NCBI GenBank assembly: GCA_000320545.1
Contig: ADNK01000205.1
Span: forward strand, 1-32,500
Reading direction: 5' to 3'
Source: Bigelowiella natans CCMP2755
Lineage: Eukaryota; Cercozoa; Chlorarachniophyceae
DNA: 32,500 bases
In this document: positions 1 through 10,093 of the stretch, piece by piece
Position numbering within the stretch: the first letter of the stretch is position 1
Layout: each line of letters starts with the position of its first letter
Position numbers and translations under genes: made by a program
Notes under the pieces: model-generated
The model's database searches: none
What the model saw: the letters and a program-made list of their open reading frames with translations, nothing else
What the model was told of the DNA's origin: nothing

Positions 1-219
1 GTGGTCACGTCTCCTCCTCCTCCTCCTCCTCCTCCTCCTCCTCCTCCTATTCCTCCTCCTTGGGAGAAATCAGCAACATGCATGAAACGAAAGTGTGCGG
101 AGAAAGCCGGCGTGGGGAAGATGGGGGGACAGAGATCGAAGGATCTAGAGCGAACGGTCCCCCCTCACCGTCTTACGCCTTACACGTCTCTTGTGCCTCC
201 TCGCTTACGCATCATTCAG
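1..219 (+). other. Probable Piezo intron with (TCC)n tract
   Basis: This stretch lies left of the first recognisable Piezo exon. It opens with a (TCC)n tract at about 11-58 and ends with a pyrimidine-containing stretch and AG at 218-219, directly before a hydrophobic coding segment. The frames open here are low complexity and are not conserved-looking. Confidence 0.45.
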
Positions 220-588
220 GATGGATGGACACGTCGCTGACGCTGCTGATTCTGATCTCGGAGATGACCTTCATCTCGACGATGTATCTCTACAACCTGC
301 TGCAAAACATCATCCATACAGGGGGGGGCACCGATTCCGGAGAGAATTTTGCCGAGTAAGATTTTGTCGTGTAATCAATAGTGCTGCGAGACTGTGCTTT
401 TCTGTCGCATGCAGCGATTTTGGTGTGTTTATTCTGCTGTGTTTTAGCACGATACTGTTTTGAGTTCCCCTCCCCCCCCCAACCCCCCTTTTTTTTTTTA
501 CCTTCCCCTCTTTTTTCCCTACCCCCCATCCCCCCCCCCCCCCCCCCAAAAAAAAAAAAAAAGGAAGGGAGTTTATCCATACACACAA

Positions 589-642
<54 letters not shown>

Positions 643-1322
643 GGGAGGAAATAACGATGTTGCCCTTGCGTAAATATGGTCTTCGTTTATGGATCAAATG
701 TTGTATTTCTCAGCTGCGGGCCCCCCCCTCTTGATGATCATAATTGCCCAGATGAGGCCATACTTGGTGATGCTAGGGCAACAAGAACAAGCGCGCGCGC
801 ACACACATACAAATACATATACACACACAAACGATATAGGTATCTGGCTGACGTCGTACTTTGGAAAGGAGATCGGCAGCTCGATCTTGATTCTATTTGT
901 GGCCTCCATTCACGGTAGGAGGCGGCTGTTGTCGCGATTGACAAGCTTGTGCACACACAACCACACACACACACACACACACATTCACTCATGCTCATGC
1001 ACGCACAGACGCAAGGCTCGTCCCGTCTGCACTATGATACTATCTTGCCTCAATCGTGAACCTCCCTCATTGTCCTCCTCCTCCTCCTCCTTCTTCTTCT
1101 TCTTCTTCTTCTTCTTCTTCTTTTTCTCTTTCTTTGGGAATGGCCACCCAGGGATTTCTCGTTATCAGTTGTCGCTCGTTCGCGGTGCTGTGGTTAACTG
1201 GATTGTGGAGCTACGCAAACGAGCTGTCATCATGGGAAAGACACCCGGATCGCGGCAATACCGTCCCCCCTCGGGTAGAATAAGAACACATAAGTTATTT
1301 TGCTTGGTTTCTGCTCGCTTTC

Positions 1323-1380
<58 letters not shown>

Positions 1381-4300
1381 CGTCTTACACACGCACATCT
1401 ATGCTCTCTCCCCTCTTCCTACTACACCCCAACAGAACCGCTTATCGGTGAAGAGAAGAAGCAGCAGCAGCAGCCAGACCGGGATGGCAGCACACCTGCC
1501 AGCGCACGGCATGAGTCATCTTCCGCCTCCTCCTCCTCCTCCCCCTTGTACAGCGGTGGAGTGCCAATGTACTTCTCCGGCGTCTTGAAAGAGCGCGTGC
1601 TCATGTACCGCGAGTGGTGGAGGCCGCTTGTGACTTACGGAGATGTCGTCAGGGAAGGCGGAGACCCCATCGTCCCCCCGCTCCTGCAGGACGCCTACAT
1701 CGCCACAGGGGCGGTGCAGCTGTTTTGCGGCACGCCACACTTCAAGAAATTCGCGGAGATGGCGGGCGACTTTGAGGTGCGGTGCGGGCGCGGCTCAGCG
1801 CGTAGGAGTTGTTATGATGATGATGACGATGATGACGAGGATGATGATGATGATGATGCGGAGGTGGAGGAGGAGGAGGAGGAGGAGGAGGAGGACGAGG
1901 ACGATGATAATGTTGATGAATGATGATGAGTGCATCGTGTACATGTACATCGCAGGTCGGTCCCCGTGCGTCTTCGATCGTGGGCTCGGTTGTGTCCAGT
2001 GCACACAGCTCCAGGCAGACAAGCCCGCGGCCTTCAAGCAGGAGGATCGGCAGCAGGAAGAAGAGACGCAGCGATGGAGAACAAAAGAATGGCAGGTTGG
2101 ACAAGGCAGTTGCTTTCACAGACAGCAAGCAAACTAGCTTCCTCCTACCCCCCGACGACCCGAAATATCGCCCGTTTCAGGAGAGGAAAGAGGAGGGGGG
2201 CGGGAGTGATACTAGGGGTCGCGACGAGGACAGTGACTTTGGGTTGTCCCTCGGTAAGAAAACGGACGACAGCGTGGCGAACAGGGGCGGCGAGTATGGC
2301 GACGTGGTGATGGAAGAGCCGCAAACCGTTTGGGAGCGAATCTCATCCAACAGCATCATCAAAGACCTGTGCGAGATGGCCTCCCACACCGTGCAGCAAT
2401 GGTCACTGCAGATGTCCATCGTCGTCCTGGCGTGGGTTCTGTGGGACAACCGCGAGAACATCCTCGCCCTCATCGCTCTAGGCTGGATCCTCCTCATCCT
2501 GCTTAACTACGGCACGTCGCAGATATGGTTTGGCGTGATCAACAACGAGCAGCGCGACGAAAATACGCGCCTCTGGGCCGTTCTGTGCGGGTTCTACTGG
2601 GTGCTTCTCCTCGCGCAGTACTGCATCTACATCTACTGGATCCACCGCGACCAAAGCGGGTACAAGGCGTCCCCCCCCCCGGGCTACACGGGCAATGCAA
2701 CGACAATCTTCATCTCGCGAGGCGACTACATCGCGTCGAAGGAAGCGGAGAATGGAGACCTCTGGACCTGGCTGGAATACTTTGAAGTAGCGCCGATATC
2801 TCCCACATGCACGCAAGCTCTGACGGTTGATGCGGTGCTCGTTTTCCTCCTCCTCATACGCTGTCGCCACCTCTCCCGCTCCTGCAAGATACTAGCCCGC
2901 CGCCTGAACGATTCACAGCGCGCTCCTGGTATCCCAGCCCCCGGGCCACCTCTGCTACCGAGCAAGCGCGAGGAGGAGGAGGAGGAGGAGGAGGAGGAGG
3001 AGGAGAAGAAGAAAAAGGAAGGAGGCGAGAAAGAAATGGCAAAGGTCGGGGTTGATGCTACCGAGAAAGAAGGGAAAGAAGGGATTGAGAAGACAACCAA
3101 GAAGCAGGAGGAAGAGAAAGATGAGATCGGATCTGCCGATGCTGTATCCCTCGCCTCCCCCCTTTCTGGAAGAAAGTGGTACATTGACATGATGCGCAAC
3201 TTTACTACGGAAGCGACGCTATCAGACTACTTCTTGCGGTTCTGGTTTCGAGACTTTGAGAACATCAACAAGGTGATTGTGCTGGGGCTGGGCTCTGGCT
3301 TCTTCAACGTGCTGAATCTCGGTTACATGATCTTCGGTCTTTTTCTGCTACGCCTCACGGGTGGCAACGACGCCAGAGCCTCCACACCGCTTTGGAACTA
3401 TCTCTCCGTGTACGTGTTTCGTGATAATAGCAGCAGCAAACCGATGCCTGGTCATCAAGGCCGCTGATTGTGTGTGTGTGTGTGTGTGTGTGGATTTGTG
3501 TCTGCGGTCTGCTCAATCGATGACTGTCAAAATATCAGGTACAACCTCGGGGTGATTATGCTTCGGTTGGCGTTCCGCATGCCCTGGAATACACATCTTC
3601 CTGATAGATCGTCCAACGACGACGATCCTCCGTTCACCTGGCCGACCTTCTTCGGGGTATCATCATCAGCAATCAATCGAGGGGTGGGCGGGGGGGGGGT
3701 AGAACAAGGGGAGAATCCCACTCCAATGCTTCTACTTGCTGCTACTGCTGCTGCTGCTGTTCCTTTATACTGATCCCTCATTTATCTTCTTCTCGCCCCT
3801 CTTCCTTGTACAGGTCTACCAAGATGACTTCGATAGGTACACGCGGTTGATAGCGACCGACATGTCCATCTTGATGCTCGTTGCGTTCCAGAACTACCTG
3901 AAGCAGCACCCCCGCAGTGCCATCGTGGAAAAGCATCAATACCTCGAGCGCGGGCAAGAGAAAGTACGGGGGCGACGGTACCGAAAACGCGAGGCCGTGC
4001 AGCGCGCGGAGAGGTCAAGCAAGTTAGAAATGGAGAAGGAGGAGCGGCGTAAGACGCTCGAAACGCTTCGGAGCGAAAGGAAGTTTTTCCGCCAGAATAT
4101 GACCGCGCAGCGACGCCGAGGTGAGGTCTCCAAAGAGACTTCTGGCGTGGGGGGAGGCTTGCTAGGCACCCGACGACGAGACGGCGACTCAAGAAAGGGA
4201 AGAACCGTGAGGAAGGCGGGGGGAAGAAGGACAGCAGCAGCTGAGGACGGCTACGGCATTAGTGATGATGGGGGAGAGCCTAAGGATCCTGCTGCTGGGC

Positions 4301-6592
4301 TTGCTCTGCCCCCCTCCTCCCGCAAGTTGAACAGGCGCGCGTCTCTTTTGGACATGGTGATGGCTGCCGACAAAAAGACCAATGAGAAGGAGGCGGGGAG
4401 CCGCAGTAGCAGAAGCAGCAGTAGTAGTAGTAGTAGTAGTTGTGAGGATGGCGACGACGATGAAAAACGCACAACTGTGGTAGGGGGTACTGCCTCACCT
4501 CCCGGGCGCAAAAAGAAGCAAATGGCGGTTGTGAATAAGAAGGGTGAGGAGAAGGAGGGGAAGGGGATAGGGGTAGGAGGCCAACAACAGCAAACGAAGA
4601 AGATCTCGTCTTCTTCCTCGAGCGAAGAGGAGAAAGGCTGCTTGAGGAGGACGTGGCAGTACCTCCGGAATGCTCTCCTCAAGTTTTGGGCGAGGGTCAA
4701 CGAGATGGCTTGGGGGCTCACAATCTGCACCTTCACGTGCGCGTACGCGTTCGATCCCTCGATCTTCACGGCGGTGTACCCCATCACGATGTTCTCCTAC
4801 GTCGCGCTTGTGTCGCCGCGCGTCCCCTCGCTGTTCTGGACGCTCATCACCATGTACACCGTGGGCGCGATCATCATGCTGTACGCATTCCAGCTGCCGC
4901 TCTTCTGCATCTGCCACTGCAACCCGAACGCGGACGACTGGGACACCTACGAGACGGTGCGGACGTGTCAGCAGACGAACCCGCAAAGCGGCACTCCGCT
5001 GTGCGCAGATAAGTCCTGTGGGCACTCCGACACTGTGGATTTCTGGGGGCTGCGGAAGGTAGCGAACGACGGCGGCGCCGGGTTTTCATTCTTCGTCGGG
5101 GCGTTCTGGTACATCGCCGTGCTGCTAGCCCTGTTGAACCTTCGCTTCTGGCTGAGGAGAAACGGGCTGTGGGACGAGACCGACGACGACATCAAGACCG
5201 CCGCGGCCGCCGTCGCCTCCCACCACAAGAGGAGGAAGAGCCGATATCATCCGCGCAAGCAGCTGGTGGAGAAGGAGAAGACGAAGAAGAAGAAGAAATC
5301 AGCAGCGGGGGTGGCAGTCACGAAGGGCCCAGCGGCAAAGAATCCGCCGCCGTCACTGTCAGGTGGTGCGAAGCAGAAGATGATGGTCTCGGTGCACGAG
5401 CACGACAATCAGGCACAACAACAGAAGGCATTAGATAGCACTGGCAGCGGCGTATTTGCCGTAGGCTCTAACGTGATGATCATGTTTGACAATCAGTGGC
5501 TGCCTGCCACCATACATGGGCTCATGTTGGCCTCAGACACCGATGCACCTGACAACGGCACCAGCGCAGCTGGTGGCCAGCACGACGAGCAAAGTCAACT
5601 TCGCCGACGGAAAACAAGTAAAAGTACAACGAAGCCGACGAACCAGCAGCGGCAGCAGCAATCCAACACCATGATCATGCCAACGCGCAAGGCCGCCCAA
5701 CAAGGGATGGAGTCGCGGCACATCGTCGTGAGCTTCAACTACATGACGCACGATCAGCAACGCCGAATACAGCCCACGTTCGCACGGAGAATCATCATAC
5801 CGCAGGATGACACGTACGAGAGCGGCCAGATGCTGGTGCTCGGGTAACAATGATAGAACAACGAATCTCGTACACACCACTACTACAACTACAACGGCGA
5901 CTCCTCAGCAAATAACCGTCGATGATAACAGCCATACATGGCGCATGTATGCTGTGCGACTCGCCGCTGCAAAGCTCTCTTCCCCTCCGTCTTTCCCCCC
6001 TTGGAAAAAAAATTGCTCGTTTGTTACTAACAACGGAAACGTGCTTTCAGGTACCCGAACGGGGTGTGGCGTGCCGGGCTGATTACGCACGTCTACTCGC
6101 AGTGTGTGGAGGTAGCAGTCAGCATCAAAGGCAATACCTACACGCAGATCGTCAAGAAACAGGCGACAATCAAGCAGCGGAGGACGTGGTGGTCTTGGCT
6201 CTGTGGCGGGGCCATCAGCACTGACGAGGGCGGAGAAGACTCGGTGGTAGATAGATGCTGCCATCCCATGCGTGCGCGCTGTGTTTCTATCTGTTTGACG
6301 GCTGTTATATGTTGATGTTGTTGTTGGTGGTGGTGGTGATGATGATGATGATGGTGATAATGTTGGATTATGAAAAGGCCGCGTCGGGCGGACCGGGCGG
6401 GGGTCTTTCCTCTTACATCCAGGGCGTGTATAACCGCAAACTCGAGGCGGAAGGCTCGGCGGATGAGGATGTGGGCGAGGATCTCTACGGGTAACGACGG
6501 ATCGCAGAACATGCCTATTTAAATGAACTATTATGGAGCTAGTCGCGGAGGGAGGACGACACGGATGATGGCCACGAAGAGCGATGCCCTCT

Positions 6593-6667
<75 letters not shown>

Positions 6668-9417
6668 CTCTGTCTTCTCTACTCACTACTATATTGGTGA
6701 TAACGCTGTTGTAGTCGCTCATCCTTCTCCTCCTCCCTCCTCCTCCTTCCTCCTCAGTTACGCTCTTGGAATTCACGTGGTGATCTTCCTCATCGTGCTG
6801 GTCTTCTACGATGACGCGAAAGAGTTTACGCAGGGGTTCGCGAAGAGCCAGGTGACGGCCGAGTACGTCTTCTCCATCTTCGGCGTGTTCCTCTGGATCT
6901 GCATTGACCGCGTCATCTATCTCTACCGCTCACGCACGGCGAAGCTTATCGAGCAGCTCTCCTCCGTTGCGATCACGATGGGGCTGCTGATGTCCGCGGG
7001 CTCCTTGCAGGCTTTCCAAGTCGTCCTCTTCCTCCTCATCTCGCTCTTCTGGGCGGTGTCGGCGGCGCAGTTTCGCAACGGGTACCCGGCCGTGATCCTG
7101 CCGTCGCTGCTTAAGCCGCACTGGTTCATCGGGATCCTCTTCAACATCTACCGCGCCATCCCGTTCGTCTTCGAGCTCCGGACGCTCCTCGACTGGTCCT
7201 GCAACGACACGGTGATGTTCTTGGGCGAGTGGCTGAAGCTGGAGGACCTCTGGGTGACATTCTTCCTCGTGCAGTGCGACCTCCAGTGGAAACGCGTGGC
7301 GGCCGGCGTGCCGGGAATGCCGCAGGTGTGGTGGAACAAATGGCTGCAGGGATGGCTGATATTCCTCCTCCTCGCGTTGGTGGTGTGGAGCCCTCTCTTC
7401 CTCTTCGTCGGCGGCCCTCGCGCCACGCTGGACGTCTCCAAGGTCACGGTCAGCAGCGGCGTTCCGGGCTTCACGCCGTTCACGGGCACATCGCAGGTCG
7501 GCACCTACTCGGTATCCACGGACACTTTCGCGGCTTGGCGGTCGTCGTACAGCTTCCTGGGCGGCCAGGATGATAGTTCTCTCCGCAGCTACGTGCTCAG
7601 CTACCCCGACGCCGCGACCACATGGCAGATCGTGCCGACCGCTTTAGACCAGCTGATCACCGATCTGAACTCAACCTCGGCCTCGGGGGGCACGACGCTG
7701 GATGTGAAATTCGACTTCCTGAAGCAAACCGACTCCAACGTGCAGGCGTCTGTGATCTACAGCTTCGCAGACCAGCTCGACGAGGGATCGCGCTCCAACC
7801 TGCTGGAGGTTCTCGCGGCGGTGCGATCGGGCGCGGCAGCGGGGGGGGGGGTGCTGCCGGCGAATGTGACGGTGCCTCTGTGCTACCCAGCATTCCTCTA
7901 TCTTCCTGCTAATTCAGGCGCCAGGGCACTGTCCACCGAAGCTGACGCCCTGGCCAATTGCACACTCATCGTTGACGGCGCGGGGAACTACAGTGCGGGT
8001 GTGGGTAGCCTGTGGCTGTATCTGCTCGGGGCACCGGTGGGTGAGGAGAACATCTTCAACCCAGAAGCACCGACCGTGAGCTTCACGCTGGCCGACGGGA
8101 CGACGAGAACGTATCGGCAGTTCAGCTTTCAGGTTCGTGTGTGGTGTGGTGTGGTGTGGTGTGGTGTGGTGTGTGTGTAATTGGCGGGAGGGTCAAGGCT
8201 GACTGCGACTTGACCCACACAAATCAATCCATCGTAGACTACTCGGCTCAACAACCGCCATCATCATCACCATCGCCATCATCATCGTCAATAACAATCA
8301 TCGTCAGGTATTTTCCGACACGCTTGTCAACCTGGGCGCGTTCTCCATCGGGCTGATCCCACTCTATCTCGGCTTCGTCTACACAATCGGCCAATTCGTG
8401 CGCCTTATGGTGACTGGTGCGAGCGCCAATATCATCTATAAGGATCTCGGCGACGCACGGCCATTCATCGCGCTCATCAAGTTCATCTATCTTGCCCGCG
8501 CGGACGGCCAGCTTGACCTCGAGGAGTTCCTGTACGTGGAGCTCATAAACATCCTGCGATCTCCGACGCTCATCCTGAAGATGACGGGCGACTACACCCG
8601 TGTATTTCCGTCGCGCATATACGCTAGGCGCGTGGCCAACCAGCTCGATGTCACAAGCGAGAAGAATAGAAAGGAGCAGGACGACTCTGATGGGGATAGC
8701 AGCAGCAACAACAACGACGACGACGACGACGATAGCGACGGTAATGGCGGCGACGGGCGCTATCGAGGCGGTGAAAGAGTTGTGCATCCTTCAGGGTCGC
8801 CCAAAGAGCGGCAGCATCAGTGCAAAGTCGGCACGCTGCTTGAAATCCGTTTGCTAGCCTCCACCACAATTCGGGATCTCAAGGCCATGATCGCGCGGCG
8901 CATCGGCGAGCCGCGGGGGCCGGACGCTATCAACATCTACTACGGCGGGGTCCTGCTTGAGGAGCAATCCGATAAGCCGAAGCGACGGCCGTACAACAAC
9001 CTTTCCAGTAAGAAGGTGATGACGACATTGGAGACAAGGCACGGTCGTTATGGCGACTGCGACGAGGAGGGGGAGGTAAAAGACAGCAAAACGGCGGATA
9101 GGAGCCAGCGCGACAGTAAGCATAGCAGTAGGACGGGGGGAGAGGAGGACTCCTCGTTGGCACTGCTTTCGTCGCCATCATCATCCAGCGACGATACCAA
9201 CATTGTGTTGTACGATAACCGCGTATTCGATTACAACATTAAATTTAATGCGCTGCTGCAGTATGTTGTTCTCGAGAACGTTCTCAGCCTAGAAGCACCT
9301 GCACCTAAAGGGGCAACTGCTCCATCCGACTCGTATGATTCAAATGCGGGCCTACCGACGACGGGCAGGCTAGTCAGCTTGCGTCCAGCGCCAAAGGAAG
9401 AGGAAAAAGAAAAATGA
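220..9417 (+). CDS. PIEZO: Piezo-type mechanosensitive cation channel (5' partial, 11 exons in window)
   Basis: Pore-forming subunit of a stretch-activated cation channel in a cell membrane. Proposed exons: 220-355, 714-914, 1152-1274, 1436-1776, 1956-3415, 3539-3656, 3814-5843, 6051-6243, 6378-6490, 6758-8132, 8308-9417; from 840 onward every junction keeps phase. The family hallmark PF-x2-E-x6-W is exact at 7161-7196 (PFVFELRTLLDW). Then come the outer pore helix (about 7345-7410), an extracellular cap (about 7420-8130), the inner pore helix (about 8308-8400) and the C-terminal domain up to about 8590. Earlier exons hold paired hydrophobic blade helices (about 2390-2640, 3270-3350, 4700-4900, 5085-5160). 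About 2,400 codons are present and the N-terminus lies left of the window. Odd features are long acidic, Lys-rich and Ser-rich insertions, Tudor/SH3-like barrels and a ubiquitin-like tail. The family is certain; exon ends before 1436 and at 3415, 6243 and 6378 are tentative. Confidence 0.93.
460..640 (+). repeat. Homopolymer, (CA)n and (GA)n cluster in a Piezo intron
   Basis: Runs of C, T and A (about 470-562) are followed by (CA)n at 588-606 and (GA)n at 607-640, all in the intron between exons 220-355 and 714-914. Such runs are prone to assembly length errors. Confidence 0.9.
1329..1377 (+). repeat. (TC)n microsatellite in a Piezo intron
   Basis: An uninterrupted TC run of about 49 bases lies in the intron 1275-1435, about 60 bases upstream of the acceptor AG at 1434-1435. 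It could serve as an extended polypyrimidine tract. Confidence 0.95.
5455..6174 (+). other. Tandem Tudor/SH3-like barrel candidates inside Piezo
   Basis: Within the Piezo coding sequence, a cytosolic loop follows a membrane helix (about 5085-5160) and a basic/Ala-rich linker. The first candidate barrel begins near 5458 with VGSNVMIMFDNQWLPATI. After a Gln/Thr-rich insert it resumes near 5720 with HIVVSFNYM and the basic strand up to about 5800. The second runs across the 5844-6050 intron and contains YPNGVWRAGLITHVYSQC. Both show the Gly-x-x-Val...Trp-x-x-Ala/Gly-x-Ile spacing of Tudor/agenet/SH3-like barrels. The call rests on pattern only; an unrelated small beta fold is possible. The next membrane helices start at about 6770. 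Confidence 0.4.
6597..6662 (+). repeat. (CT)n microsatellite in a Piezo intron
   Basis: A nearly perfect CT run of about 66 bases lies in the intron 6491-6757. A second pyrimidine-rich block (CTCCTCC type) follows just before the acceptor AG at 6756-6757. Confidence 0.95.
8824..9276 (+). other. Ubiquitin-like domain at the C-terminus of Piezo, split by a low-complexity insert
   Basis: After the normal Piezo C-terminal domain and an Asp/Asn-rich linker, the same open frame continues with the beta-grasp pattern of ubiquitin. There is a strand pair around LLEIRLLAST, a helix around TIRDLKAMIARRIG and a strand with INIYYGGVLLEE, matching ubiquitin's LIFAGKQLED region. After about 80 residues of basic/Ser/Asp-rich sequence, FDYNIKFNALLQYVVL (about 9223-9273) matches ubiquitin's LSDYNIQKESTLHLVL. 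There is no terminal di-Gly, so it would be a binding module rather than a conjugated tag. The insert could hide an unrecognised intron: GTAAGA lies at 9008, but I found no in-phase acceptor. Confidence 0.65.
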
Positions 9418-10093
9418 CATCTGAGATAATAACGTTGCGTGTGTGTATTTGTGTGTGTGTGTGTGTAGTACTGAAGCTACAAATTGAGCATCCGTTGCTG
9501 CCTCGATAATGCATGCAAAGAATTTAGTGCTGCACCCATGTTCTTATTTCATCAATGCGATTTTGCGATCGATGAGGCGTAGCAATACACGTACGTAAGA
9601 TGCGAGCTCTAGCGGGAACGAATCATATATGATCCTGGAGTGAGAGGCCACAGAGCGTGCGACTGTTTGAAGCTATGTCACTGCACGCTGCGTATCTTAT
9701 AAAATATCGCGAGGCAGTCCATCTTTGTGTTATATTTTGACATTCATCACTAGACAGGTTTGCATGTAATTTGTGGTTATGATCACATGAGTTCTTCATG
9801 CAAATGTTTGCAGCTCCAGCTAGCTATAGTTTCATGTAATTTGTGCTCTAGTACGTTGTACGTGGCGCGCTTGCTCGTTGAATGCAGCGTCGAGCAGATG
9901 TTTTTCATGTAGTATCGTGCATACGTCTCACATGAATAAACCAGCTCATCTAGGCATACAAACTTGCAATGTGCATGCGCATCATCAAGTTTCGCGTCGA
10001 ATGCGCAATAATATTCACGCTAGCCCTTTTTCGCCGAGAGGCGGCTGAGTGCATGCATCATCATGTACACTCTTTCGAGACGCTTCTATAATC
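9418..10093. other. Convergent 3' spacer between Piezo and malic enzyme
   Basis: No convincing coding frame was seen. It holds a short GT tract near 9448-9466 and many short TGCATG/CATGCA-type motifs. AATAAA at 9935-9940 is a possible poly(A) signal for Piezo, though about 520 bases beyond its stop. The region presumably holds both 3' UTRs. Confidence 0.5.

Noticed and set aside
1742-2128. Minus-strand frame rich in His/Pro/Arg
   Set aside because: It is antisense to GAT/GAG repeats in a Piezo intron and exon start; the composition is a repeat artefact.
4251-5025. Two long minus-strand frames
   Set aside because: They are antisense to a well-supported Piezo exon and show Leu/Arg-rich mirror composition, with no independent motif.
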